Origin: Oreocharis arfaki
Lineage: Eukaryota > Chordata > Aves > Passeriformes > Paramythiidae
Assembly: GCA_013398015.1 (NCBI GenBank)
Contig: VZRR01027746.1
Coordinates: 186,001 to 250,000, forward strand
DNA: 64,000 nucleotides
Direction of reading: 5' to 3'
Shown here: in pieces, positions 23,297 to 35,915 of the stretch
How positions within the stretch are numbered: the stretch's first letter is position 1
How the letters are laid out: each line of letters begins with the position of its first letter
Made by a program: the position numbers and the translations under genes
The notes under the pieces: model-generated
Told to the model about the DNA's origin: nothing
Seen by the model: only the letters and a program-made list of their open reading frames with translations
The model's database searches: none

Positions 23297-24764
23297 GAGG
23301 TACAACATTTATGCACACTTCAGAATCTGAATAATGAATCTGCTGTGTTTCTGTTAGTTTTAGTTCTTATGCTTCTTGCATTCAGAGTACTAAGAAACCA
23401 ATCTCTATGCATAAGTGGTTTCAAATGTGTACTCAGATCAGCACCCAAATATTGCGTTGTTCAAATTCATTATTTACAATAATTTACATTATTTACAATT
23501 TACAATATTTGAGATTATCTCCAGTCTCTCTTCACCTCTTAAGAGGTCTTTTCTGGAATAAAAGTAAGCATTTCCATGAAAGGACAGGGAAAACTATGTC
23601 CTAGAAATGTAGCTTTTTATTAAAGGAGAAAAGAATCTCTCTCAACTAAGACAAAGCTTGGGAGTCCTTATTAGCATTAGATCAAATCTTATTTTTCCTA
23701 CCACCTTGTGCATAGTGAGGATTCAGATAGCAGTACTGACTGAAAAGGCAGGAGCCCATGTAATGGTTTTATGTGCAATGAAGCATACAGCCATTAAATC
23801 TTCTCTGTGAGTCATAATTGTGCTTCACAGGGACTACTTAACAACAGTGTTGGAAGTATTTTTTAGTAACTGACATAAAGGCTTGGAATTTATAATATGG
23901 CATTGATCAGTTGACACTATGCAATCTTTGAAGAAGAACTTCTGTCTTCTTGAAACATCTCTTGCACATGGTTTTTGCTGAAGGAAAAAGAATAAGCACT
24001 GTCTTTAAATACATCAAGGTTATTTTCTCAGTGTCCATTGCAGCTTGACTACTATGGAGGCGAGAAAATTCATGGGTCAACTACTTTTTCACATATTTTT
24101 AGCAATTGTACAAAAATTTCTCTCTAAGTTTTCTTCTCTCTTTTTTTTTTTTTTTAATTATAGGTGAGCTAAAGGTATTGTAATGGCTTTCTCCAACGAT
24201 TTCTTTAAGAACTTCTTACTGCCCTTGATCTCTTGTTGAAAACTAATGAGCTCTAAAGTGTTGAGACCTATATCATTCCCCAAAGATCGTTATAAAGATG
24301 CTCTTCAATCTTGTGCATCTTTCATCTGTTGTCTGGTCGTACTGGTCAAAAGCAGATGAAATCTATATCTTCTTATTATTCTGATTCCTTTTTCTTTCAA
24401 CCCGACTGTAGTTATACAGGTATATGTAGGCCTACCACACTAGCTTATTAAACTTGTATTTATATCTCTATCTGATTAAAGTAAACACTATCAGAATGCT
24501 CAGAACTGGCTTCTATCTCTTCACCACATGCACAGCGCAGATGTTGATGTAATTGTTTATTACAAAAAACCCCACTCCTAAATAGGGGTTTAGTATAGGC
24601 CGGGTTTTAATTTGAGTTGAGGTCAGTATCTGAGCTGGGATCATCGATGTTTCTGCATTTTCTTAGAGAAAGTACAGATACTATTGACAGATATATGCAG
24701 CAAGGCTGCATATACAGCCAGGTTATACAGGCTGCTAGAAGGGTTCCCTTACTCATAGCTAGGG
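23297..24764. other. AT-rich non-coding with small tandem repeats
   Basis: At 23468-23510 imperfect copies of ATTTACAAT stand in tandem. A 15-base T run lies at 24141-24155, just before AATTATAG. No supported gene. Confidence 0.55.
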
Positions 24765-25437
24765 TCTGCACTTAGGTCACAACAACCCCTATGGGCTTGG
24801 GGCAGAGTGACTGGAAAGCTGGCTGGTGGAAAAAGACTTGGGGTCCACCATCAGCTGAACATAACCCAGGTGGCCAAGAAGGCCAACGGCATCTCGTTTG
24901 CATCAAAAAGTGTGGCCAGCAGGACTAGGGCAGTGATTTTCCCCCTGTTCTTGGCACTGACGAGGCCACACTTCTAATCCTGTGTTCAGTTTTGCATCCC
25001 TCAAAACAAAAAAGACATTGAGATGTTGGAGCATGTCCAGAAAACGGTAAAGGAGCTGGCAAAGGGTCTGGAGCCCAAGTCTTCTGAGGAGCAGCTGAGG
25101 GAGCTGGGATTATTTAGCTGGGACAAAAAGGATGCTCGGGGGAACAGGGCAGGGGGGGCCTTATCACTGTCTACAACTTCCTGAAAGGAGGTGGTAGCAA
25201 AGGGGACGTTGATCTCCCAAGTGACAATTGCCAGGATGAGAGGAAATGGCTTCAAGTTGATCAGTAAAGTTGAGAATGGATACTAGGAAAAATTTCTTCA
25301 TGGAAAGGATTGTCAAGAATTGAAAGAGGCAGCCCAGGGAAGTAGTTAAGTGACCATCCCTGGAAGTACTTAAAAGATGCTTAAATGCAGTGCTTGAGAT
25401 CATGGTTTACTGGTGGGCAATGTTAGGTTTATGGATG
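24765..25437 (+). mobile_element. CR1 LINE, 3' part including end of reverse transcriptase ORF
   Basis: Reading on the plus strand: CACAACAACCCC, GGCTTGGGGCAGAGTGACTGG, GGTGGCCAAGAAGGCCAACG, AGTGTGGCCAGCAGGACTAG, GAGGCCACACTTCTAATCCT, GAGCAGCTGAGGGAGCTGGG, AGGCAGCCCAGGGA, then GTTAGGTTTATGG near the end. This order is the CR1 ORF2 3' segment and the start of its untranslated tail. Many substitutions and small indels break the frame, so it is a dead copy about 670 bases long. The terminal 8-base repeats are missing or too diverged. Minus-strand open frames at 25001-25403 are shadows of it. Confidence 0.9.
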
Positions 25438-28147
25438 TTCCAAACACAGTACTGATATAGTGATACACAGCTAGGTAGCTGTATGTGGTCTTACCCACCT
25501 TCACCATAGACAAGAGATAAATAATATCAAGCAACATCAGGATTAAATAATTGTCATTAAAAACAGTCTGCCTGAGGATCAAATGAAAATTAGTTACGTC
25601 CTATGCTTCCCAGAGAACACTATAACCCTAGGACCGTTTCAGATATAGGACACCAAATATTAGGTTGCAGATCTTCTGTGAGGCTTTGTGCTGTTAATCA
25701 TTACTGAAGGGGTAGGGATTCATTATCAGAATCTATACACACAAACGAAGTATGCAGAAGAATTCAGATGTCTGTCAGGAGGCACAGGTGTTGCAGTGAC
25801 ATTAATAAAGTAAACAGCCCCATCCTTGGTCTCCAGCACTGCACATAATCATTTACATTAGCTGTTGGAGTCTGGAGAGTTTCCAAACTGTGCCAATTAG
25901 TGCTCTCCCAGACATTGCTCAGCCACAATCCAGAGACTGTTTCCAACAGGGAGTATAATTGAGGCCATTCTTAGCAAATTGTATACTATTGTATATTTTT
26001 CTCAAGGTCAAAGAGTAGACCCAAGCCCATTTTGTTTACAAGCATAGCCATAGCATAGCATGGCATAGCAGCTGACATGAGCAGTAGGATATCTACATTG
26101 ATTAATAAGGAACACTGAGAGAGGATGAAGTGATTTGCACAACTGGAGTTCCCATAGAAGTGACTTTTGGGTCAGGTTTTGTCAGCTGATAAAACACATT
26201 AATTTTACACATTTTAATAACTTCCTTCTTACTAGACACTATTTTATTTTCCTAATTCCTGTAAGCACTTGTGAAAAAAACATCTAAAAATAAGTGCCTT
26301 ATAATGAAGTAAGATTTCAGTTATTGATTGTCAAAGCAATATTTCAGGAGGAAGAGGTAGACAACTCACTTTCGAAGTAAAAAGAGAAAGTTAAATTTGT
26401 ATCTAACTATGGAAAGTCATACACAACTTTTTGCTTTTCTCATTCTTAATTAATGTTACATAAGAATATAAGAATTAATTAATTTGCCCCTTAGAGAGGA
26501 TATAATTTGAAGTTCCCCAGATTTGTGATATCTTTCTTCTATTATTTGTTACAGCAGCTTTTCTGATATGGCCATTGCATTAAAATGTATTGAGGAAAGA
26601 GGATGTAGAGATTCCGAGGCAGTTATTAAGCATGTGAATTCCTAATGCCATTCTCTGAAGAGAAGTACATTATCAGTACTTGACAAAAGAAAATTCTACT
26701 GTAAATTCCCACGCATAAAGAAAATGCTTATGTTCAGACCCCCCTTTCCACTTTTTATTTCTCCCTCAAAACAGCTCCCATCACTTCTTTCCAATAGTCT
26801 ATGCAGTAATTCATCACTGTTTTCAAGGTGTCAGTATTTCAACATATGCTGTTTTATCTAAGAAATGCCAGTTACCAGACGTACTTCTCTTTCAGGAGAG
26901 CACAAAATGTGGGTAGCAACATCCTGCTCTCACAGTGGATTTTAGGTAGCTAAAAGACTCTTCCTTTTAGGGAGAGTAAATTGCCCTGCTGGAAATCATT
27001 TTGACCCTTTTGTGAAGGGTATCATTTGAGTTCTATTTATAAGTTTCTACTTACTTATTTGTTATTATTTGTTATTATTTTATAGTGTTGTATTATACCA
27101 TAGTGCCATATGATTACTGTATTTTTATTGTTGTTTATAAAATATTTATTTTTATTAAAAAGCATATTGTATTAATTTTATTAATATATATTTATAATTT
27201 TTCAGAACAAGATATAGTTTTCAGATCTCCAGTCTGAATTAAATCAGTCTGTATCATTTTCTGAGGACCTCAATCACAATGTGAATAGTGATGAACATCC
27301 CTGGGGTTTATTTCTCCCTTACATTACATCATAGCATTACATTTCCTCTATCTTTTTGAAGTGCTTATGAAACAATAGCTTTGCAGTGACAAATAACAGG
27401 AATTATCCAGTTGATTAATAAAGATAAACAAGCTGTACTCTAAAACCCGTAGTTGCAGACCTTATTGCATTTAAATCAGATACCATGGCATCTACTTATT
27501 CAGTGGCTCAGTCAAGCACGTTGTACATAACGTGTTTCCCAGTTTGCATAAATGGCAACTCCTCCACTTTGTTAGTGGTAACGTAATTGCATAGCAGAGC
27601 TAAAAAATCAAGGTGAATTTTGTAGCATGCGTACAAAACATGTAATTTTAAACTCCTCAACCATTCTGCATTATGTCACTGTGTTCAGCATAACTGTGGA
27701 GCACAGTGGGTGGCACTCATGGAAGACAATGGACATGACACTGCTTTGACTAGGCTGATTATGTACTTGACAAAACAAATATCGTACCAAGAATCCATAT
27801 ATTCTCAGAATAATTTTCAAATTTCTGAGTTTGATGTGAGGTTTTCCAACTCTGGAAAAACTAATTTAACAAACCTGAGAATCAGCTAAAGAATTTTAAG
27901 GATCAGTATGCCACAGACAAGTGTTATTTACCTGTAAAGATATAACTGCAACATTTTCCAGAATCATGCCAATTCATTTGTATATTATAGATAGACAGAC
28001 AGATGTATACACATACACAGAGACATGTATTCAGCATACCATGTAATAATGTGCCTGAAAATTAAAGCATGAAGTTGTATTCAAATGACATTACATAAAT
28101 TGATATTTGGTTACATGAAAGGAATAAAAATGTAAATGATAAAACTT
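25438..28147. other. AT-rich non-coding stretch
   Basis: No supported gene. It contains a (CATAG)n-like repeat at 26042-26070 and a strongly AT-rich zone with TTATTTG-type direct repeats at 27045-27205. A CACACA/GACAGACAGA-like patch lies at 27985-28020. Confidence 0.55.
26042..26070. repeat. (CATAG)n short tandem repeat
   Basis: About five imperfect copies: CATAGCCATAGCATAGCATGG followed by CATAGCAG. Confidence 0.8.
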
Positions 28148-28340
28148 AGCTTGGAAGAGACCTCTAAAGGTCACCTAGTTCAATATCCTGCTCAAAGTAA
28201 GGCCACTGTCATAAGGTTGCTCAGGACCATGCCCAGTTGAGGCCGGATTATGTCCAGGGATACAGATTTCACATCCTCTCCAGGTAACTTCTTGGAAAAT
28301 TTGACTACCCTCTGTAGAAACATTATCCTACATGGGGACT
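28148..28340 (-). mobile_element. CR1 LINE, old 3' fragment
   Basis: AGCTTGGAAGAGACCTCTAA, GTCACCTAGTTCAATATCCT, GCTCAAAGTAAGGCC, GGTTGCTCAGGACCATGCCC and TCACATCCTCTCCAGGTAAC follow the order of the CR1 3' region read in reverse complement. It is more diverged than the copies at 23.0 and 49.9 kb and lacks the terminal repeats, so it is an older insertion. Confidence 0.85.
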
Positions 28341-31300
28341 TCAGAAGGGGAGATTCAGAATAATGCTGCAAGTAGGTAGAAAGGTTCTGTTACTCTTACA
28401 TGTTGTAAATAAGCATATTTTAATTAGTTTCTCAAAAATTTTGATTTTAATTGTAGCAGAAGAAAAACAAGATTTTAGAAATATTCTACCTAAGAGAATC
28501 TAAACACTGAAGGAGATATATGGCATGGCAAATCTGAAAATATTTTCCTTAACAAAATGCCACATATCCTATGAAAAGACACAGAGTAACATTCTGCATT
28601 TTCTGATCTCTAACTAGGTAAATGAAGAGATGGAAAACCTTCAATGAGAATTTGTTATGAGTAGAAAAAGGAAAACTGTGAAATTTTTATTTGGTCTCTC
28701 ATCTCTTCTCAGAAGAGGATGAAGGGCAAATCTCACTAAGAAGTTAGAACAGAAGAAAAAAATATATTTCCCTTGATTTATTAATTGCTTTGAAAATGCA
28801 CTAGTTCCTCGCTCTTTCTCAGTCACTTATTTAACCAGAATCCTCAGAAACTAATGTGTTTTTCAAGCTACAAATTCATTCACATCAACCAGGGTGTGAA
28901 ACTTCCAGAACACCAAGCTTTGAGCTGTAATGCCTTATGTCTAAAAAATTAATTATTGTTTAAATCTCTCAAATCTGAGCATAACTGATTCCTTCAATGG
29001 AAGTGGGAAATATGATGCGTCTGTCTGTAACTGTGAATATAATTTTAAGGAAATTGGGTCTCCTCAAGCCAGTTTTTCCATTAGTACTGACTGTACTAGC
29101 TCAATATAAGTATAGAAAGCATTTGAAAATTATGTGAATTTCCTCCTGAAAACTACTAGACTACTTCATGAATGAGGTTTGACTTTGCTTTCAATGTATA
29201 TGTGTTGTCAACTTGGAAGTCAGAGGCTTGATTACTAAGGTGGTAAAAGGCAAAACTTCTGCAGATGTTTGACATTTTTCTGTTCAGACAATGATCCTTC
29301 AAAAGTTAATGATCAGTACTGGTGATCTTCCAGAGAAGCTTCACAAGGAGTGAAGCTCATTACAGAGGTATTATACCACCAGTACCAGCCCTTAGACCCA
29401 GAGCTGTCATCCTGCTCACTTGCAATGCCATTTCTTAGGTAGATTAATTTATTCCAGCACTACAAACCCCAGGAAGTGGCCACAGCACTTGAGAAATGCA
29501 CCATTAAAAGCACTGGTAAACAGACAAAGATATCAACACACTTGTCCTATCTGTCTCTCTCCTTTTCAATGCTTTGGGGGCTACCCTTTTTTTTGTTCTT
29601 CTTCTTCTACTACAAAATGGTAGTTTTTCTTGAAAGGAACCTTGTCCACTAAGAATGATCTATGGTTGCCTGTCATTTCGTATATTCTGTTGTAATGATA
29701 TTTTCCCTCAGAGTAAGGAGCTGGCTACTCAGTGAGCAGTGCCACTGAGTTTACGTCAAGTTCAGGCAGAGATCACCGTTAAATGCGAAACTGGCTGACT
29801 GACAAGACATCTGGCACACACAGTACTACCACAGTCTCTTTTGCCCTAAGTGGGACACAGCAAAAAGCACTGCGCATTGCTAAGGAGGCCATATGGTCTG
29901 TCTGCCTTAAAATGCCATGCCAAATATTTTGGTGTGTCTGTGCATGTGTGTGGCTTAATTTAACTGTAACATTTGGGCTCTTTTCTTCGTTCATCTATTC
30001 TGTGTCCTTTATAACAAAACCATCTCCCTTTGTATGCATCTCCTTCTCTTTCACATTGAAAAAAGGGTTACTGAGCTTACCAGTCCTCCTGTGTACAAGT
30101 TTAGGGTTTCTGATGATCCCTAACCTTTTGCTCTTTTGTCAGTTGAAGTCTAACATTAAATACAAGTCCTGCCTGTGTGAGCCAATGCTATTCAAATGAA
30201 AAGAGACCTCCTCATTATATATACAATTTAAGTACCAGACATGAAGTCTGAGGGCTGCATCTGCCTGTCACCCTTATCCAGACAGAATAAGAGGAGCTGT
30301 GATGTGCTTCTGTATGTATATAACCTGGAGCAATACATGTCCCCAGCAGAACACCCACACACAATCTTCTGAGTTTGATCCTACACCAGTCACGCTTCAT
30401 GAGCATACATATTGCTTTATAATAGTCCTTCTCTTCAGCAGCATTTAAATCATCAGCAGAAATGTCTCGGCTGCAAGCATTCACAGAATTTTTTCCACTT
30501 CAGGAATTACAAGACAGAAAAGGGAACAAAGGGATGGTCTGAAAGGAGGCTCAGATGCTCACAGAAACATCCTAAAGAGGCATTACTAAGCCCAGAACAA
30601 CCAATCTGTTCTTCTGACACATAACACAAAAGATCAGAAGTGCCACGTGAACCAGACACAGTAAGGCCAAGAAAGCTGACCTTTTCTCTTGTTTCTACAA
30701 CCAAGGTGAGGCAGGTTTTACATGCCTGTACGCCATTTTGTTGGTGTTTGAGGATACAGTTTCAAACCTCAGGATATCACAAACTATGCTCATGAAAAAG
30801 AACACTCAGAGCCATGAGAATTTTTAGAAATCACATAGAGACTCACAAAAAAAGGTTTGCTAAATAATTTTAAAATTACAAGTCTTAAAATACTGAAATT
30901 TTAGGTGTGCTGTGCTTGAAGGAGAGTACTTTTATTCTAAAGTGAACACTAGGAGAGATTTTCACCATCTTCCAAAAAATCAAGATAGCAAAATTTAAGC
31001 CTGAAATACTGCAGCTGTCTTTTAATTCATTTCATATTGCACTCTAATCTATCTCTAAGTAATACTGCTTTTCCATTCTCTCTGCTATTTCATTTTTCAT
31101 CCCAGGTTTGTTTACTTGTTTGTTTTCCAGATAATTTTTTAGTTTCTGCTTCATTATCCATAGCAATCTTAAGTGCAACATGAATGGCAGAATTTGAGTA
31201 TAATTTTCAAACCCATTGTGCTAAAGTAATTAAGCAAAATATGTTTCTACATTCTTAACAATATAACTTATACGAACTCTAACAACACATCGATTTTGGA

Positions 31301-31593
31301 AAGTGACACTTCTGTATAATGGGAGAGAGAAAACCTTACCTAAAAACCCTTTTGTCTAAAGCAAGAGACTACCAAAGTCAGTCCTTAAAGGCACAACAAG
31401 CTTCAAAGAACACAAGCAAAACTTATTTGTACTGTAGGTATGTTTCTTCGGAAAGTGTTGTTTACCCAGTAAATTTCCAGTATGAGCGTGCAACCTAGAG
31501 AGGTGCCACTGGAAGCAGGAAATAATTTTAGCCAAAGAGAGGACACTTTCCAGCATTTCCATAGGAATACTAAACTTTACTAAGACATTACAG

Positions 31594-31616
31594 ATTTGTT
31601 TGTTTATTTGTTTGTT
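31594..31616. repeat. (TTTG)n simple repeat
   Basis: TTTGTTTGTTTATTTGTTTG, a short tetranucleotide tract. Confidence 0.75.
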
Positions 31617-32249
31617 CCTATAATGAGAGTTATTAACAATATTAAAAAGAATGGAAATAGAAAAAAACCTTCTGGAGTCAGTCAGTGGAAAGGACATTCT
31701 GTATCATGAAGTTCTAGTTTTCTCTTATCTCATGCAACCAAATTATATAAACATTTTTCTTCAGACTCAGATTATTTTTCAAGACTGGTAAGGTTTATTT
31801 CCCCTTATTATTCTTTCGGAATATCACATTCCTCTAAATCTCATACATTTTCTTATAATGTTCAGCCCATAAGTATTCTGGGTACATATTTTTACATCTG
31901 TTCACATGCCAATATCTTCTTTAGATTATATACCTCTTTTGCTTCCCTGGAGTTTGCCTACCTGATGTATTCCTATGGAGAAATCCTTTTTACTGTCACT
32001 ATTTTGTTAATCTAAACAAGCAATCATTCTACTGGCAATATTTCAATGCTGGTACTGCTGGTATTTTTGGTAGTCTTGCCAAGGGGTGTTGTCTTTCAAA
32101 AGAAACTGAAACTCCAAAATTCAAATTAGGAGGACAAACTCATTAATAATTTATCTATGAGTTTTATATTTATGAGTCTTTTCTCAATACCTTAAGATCT
32201 GTTACTTTGAGCTGCTAAAGTTTAGATGTCAATTTGCTTTAATCTTGGC

Positions 32250-32265
32250 AAAAAAAAAAAAAAAN
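32250..32265. repeat. poly(A) run with an undetermined base
   Basis: Fifteen A residues followed by N at 32265. The N probably reflects uncertain homopolymer length in assembly. Confidence 0.9.
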
Positions 32266-34889
32266 TGTAGTAATTTCTATATTTGTGTTATTTAGAATTC
32301 ATATGTGCGCAATTAGATACATTCCCATAGGTGAATGTTTAAATATACTATATGCTGCTGTATATGTATGCATATGTATCCATAGATACCTGCCCATATA
32401 GAAACTCTCTCATCTGATTTTCATGCTGTCATCCATGAGGAATGACTGGTACGGACTTGCCAAAAGGGTCAGTGCCATAGCAGGTATTGCAGTTTCATAG
32501 CAAGGGCCAAAGTGAAATAGCATGTTTCAGCTTCTCAAGGATTGCTTCTGCCAAGAAAAGTGGATGTATTTTTTGCATGAAGATGGATCCTGTGTAGGGT
32601 AAGTCCCTGGAGAGTCATATAGATTGTTACAGATTGTTAGTAAAGTTATGTGTTCACAGCAATCCTTTGATGGTTGTTCTATCTTCGAAAAAGTTCAAAG
32701 GACTATTCATGCAAATATTTTTGAGAAGAATTCTGCCATGATTATTAAGTAATTATGGTGACAGAAACTCTTCAATCTAGGAACATTCTTTTGAGTCAAA
32801 TTTTATTCAAATTTTATTTTGACGCATGGGAGCAGGAGTCATGCAGAAGAGTTAGGCTGCTCGCTGCAATGCTGGCATTCCCTGGGCAGAACCTCTTATA
32901 ATTTAGGTAGCTCCATGGACACTGCAATATCTTTAGAGGTACTCTAGTTTTTCTACCAGAGAATTGATCCTGTTTGTTCACTGCATTTTAACACTGCTAA
33001 TCTTATTTGCTGTCTAGCTTTTCCAGATTTTTCCAGACTTCTTTTCTAAACAATAGGGAGGAGAGAATTTATATGACATGGCACAGAGGAAATGATGGTT
33101 TGTATAAACTAATATTTCCTATCTTTTTTATCATTTTGTTGCTCAGTATAACATATTAATTCTACTATTACTGTAACAATGCAACATATGATTCCTCTGG
33201 TGCTAAAGGGTTCCAGTTGTAAAAGCTGAGACAGTGCATTGCAACACCTTTTTATAAAGAGCAGCTGGCCTCCAGAACAGGATAAATTTGGTAGAGCAGA
33301 TGACCAGGGAAGCATACTTTGCTGGTAGAGTCCTGCTACCAATGACACAATCCTATGTCCAAACCCAACTCTGCAATTTAGCAAAGCTGTGCTTGTCTAT
33401 TACTGTATCTATTCCTGGCAGAAATGAAAAAAAAAAAAAAACAAACCCAAACTGATCAGAACATGCTCCTTTGCCTTTGGGGGGAAAAAAAAAAACTACA
33501 AACCTAGAAAAACTCCGTAGGTACTGACGGGCAGTTTGTTGGCTGAGTTTAACAGGAAGGAAGCCTACATTTAATCAGTTCTGCCCTCATTACTGCATTC
33601 ACTGGAAATTACCATAGCTGGCTGCAGGGGACACTAGGATAATTTTTCCAGCTAAGAAAAGAAATGAAGCACCCACTGACACCCCCAAAATTATAACATT
33701 GCAATATGATTGTATGAGAAGAATAACCATCTCAAAAATAAGACAGAAAAATTTAGTGGTTCTGAAAAGAAAAAAAACTAAACGCAGAAGAGGAGAAAAA
33801 ATATATGCACCGTTTCCCAGTTCTAAGAGCAAATCTTTTGCAGAAACACCTATCATGAACTCGCATGTATATTTTTTTGTAATTCTCCATATGCCTTATA
33901 TTCATTTATGTTAACATTTACACACAGTGTTTGGCACTCCATTTAAAAAGGCACTTACAAAACAGATATTATTTGTATCACTTTGCAACAAGCTGGAATG
34001 CCTGAAGCATTGCAGTCTATTTGGTAGGCACATAATAGTGTGTTTTAATTTTTACCTTTAGTAGATAACCCAAAGATTTAAAATGCCTTTGGGACCAATC
34101 TATTGTTGAAATGTGTTTTAAGATAGGACAATTTAAGAGAGTCATGCCAAATAAAGTCAAGGAATTCGGATATAATATTAAGTCATAAATTTTTTCTTTG
34201 GAGTCTTCTATGGATCTTGATGAAACCAAAGTAATTTCAGAGTTAAGGCTGAAAATAATTTTTGAATTTCATAGTACTACACATTCACATTAAGGTAGCT
34301 TGAAGAGTCCTTGGTTCTTAGAGACACAGATGTCTCCAAGGGCAAAGTGATGATAAATAAGAAAGAGAGTGCCTTAAGGGAATAAGGTGGATAAGATTTT
34401 TTTCAAAGGAAGTATTCATGGACTTAAGTATATATGTACAAATACAAGGTATTTGGGCAATAAATAACTCAGATGAGAAACCAGTAGTGATTGCTTTGAG
34501 CTGTACAAATTGGATTTAGATGCCATATGCACCAAAATTTAAAAGACTTCACATGTAACTTCTGGGGTCAATTTCATCAGTAAGAGCAGATGAACTAAAT
34601 GACAGATAGCCTCAGTTAGGGATGTTAACAGAGCCCGTATGAGAAAGTTTATCTAAAAATAAAAGTATTTCTTTAAGGAAATATTATATAGAAGAAATAG
34701 AAGTAGGATGAAGGAAAGTGTTACTGAGTTACTCTGAATACTATTCAGACAGCTGTTGCTTCGTAACATTTGCAGTGTTATTGTAAAAATATCTCTTTTA
34801 TGCACACTTTGATGAAACTGATTTTTGTCTTGCTATGGCATATATACTGCCTGCTTCTAGACACTACCTAACCGCTCAGTTTTAGGCAG

Positions 34890-35576
34890 AAGGCTATGCT
34901 TCCATGCCTATGGGATAACCTGGTGCTCTGCTGTCCCAGATAGGACTAGTCTGGCTACTTCTGTCCCCATAGCTTCCCATTATTAATTGTAATTTCCCAT
35001 TATTATTGTCCATGATTACTGCACTACTCTGAGAGGCCACTTCCAGAGCTTGCCTCCTCTGTATATGTCCATGCACCACCTCAGGGACAGTTGCCAGACA
35101 GCCCTCACAGGGGTCTGAGACTGCTCGGGCAGTCACGCTCTCCTGGAGAACACAGAATGCCCTGTGGCTGCACTGATAGGCTTTTGGTCTGCAGTCCAGT
35201 CAGGCTGCTATGAACTGCAATACAAATATAATCAAGTAAGTTTTCCTGGAACGTTTTTTCCAGCTGGGCCAGACCAACAATGTTGTCAACATGTTCTGAT
35301 ACCACTGAATTTGCACACGATCTTGTGCATAGGTGATAAATCATTATCACAGTGGCAGAAATGTTCTGCTAAGGATATGCACTTGCAGTCAAATACAGCA
35401 TGAATTCCTTCTAGCTCTCTTTTCAGTGATCTCTCTGTACCTGCATGACGAGCACCGACAACAATCCCTTATTCATTATTACTTAATAATTTTTGCTATA
35501 GGAGTAAGCTCATTCTTCTCATATGAATTTATTCTGGGATTTCTCAATCAAGAGAAATCTTGGACCAAGACATGAT
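34890..35576. other. GC-richer stretch upstream of the LTR fragment
   Basis: Between 34890 and 35300 the DNA is richer in GC than its surroundings and contains short open frames on both strands with no recognised product. It includes a near duplication TCCCATTATTAATTGTAATT / TCCCATTATTATTG at about 34974-35009. It may hold further old repeat sequence linked to the LTR, but I could not match it. Confidence 0.3.
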
Positions 35577-35915
35577 ATCAAGGGATACTTACTCAAGGGA
35601 TGCTTATTGCTCCTTCCATGCAAAGCTCTCTGCCTTATCTCGTGAGGCAATCAGAGATTCTTCTCATGAAATCAAGCCACCACCACACATGATGGGGCCC
35701 TGTCCTCCTGGGGATGCCTGAACACCTGCTTGCCCATAGGAAGCAGTGAATGAATTCCTTGTGCCCAGCTTTGGCTTTCCCTACTAAACTGTCTTTATCT
35801 CAAGCCATGAGTTCTCTGCCTTTTACCTTTCCACTTCTCTCCCTAATCCCACTGATAGGGCAATGAGCGAGCAGCTTCCTGGAGCTTTGCTGCTGGCTGG
35901 GGTTAAACCATGACA
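35577..35915 (-). mobile_element. ERVL-type LTR fragment
   Basis: The right edge, read on the minus strand, is TGTCATGGTTTAACCCCAGC, the standard 5' end of a widespread avian ERVL-type LTR. Also matching on the plus strand are TAAACTGTCTTTATCTCAAG, AATGAGCGAGCAGC, GAAGCAGTGAATGAATTCCT and GCCTGAACACCTGCTTGCCC. The segment from about 35690 to 35915 is secure. The left part (35577-35690) is uncertain and holds the direct repeat TCAAGGGATACTTA / TCAAGGGATGCTTA. No internal viral sequence or second LTR is seen, so it is a truncated solo LTR. Confidence 0.78.

Larger units (their letters stand above)
28341..34889. other. AT-rich non-coding stretch
   Basis: About 6.5 kb without a supported gene. 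It includes the longest open frame of the window (29783-30199, plus, 138 codons) and a minus-strand frame at 30215-30484, neither recognised. Simple sequences: (TTTG)n-like at 31594-31616, A runs at 32250-32264, 33427-33441 and 33485-33495, and a single N at 32265. Confidence 0.55.

Noticed and set aside
23032..23316. 94-codon minus-strand frame
   Set aside because: Lies inside the 3' region of a CR1 copy; not a host gene.
25001..25403. Two minus-strand frames of 79-84 codons
   Set aside because: Antisense shadows of the plus-strand CR1 copy.
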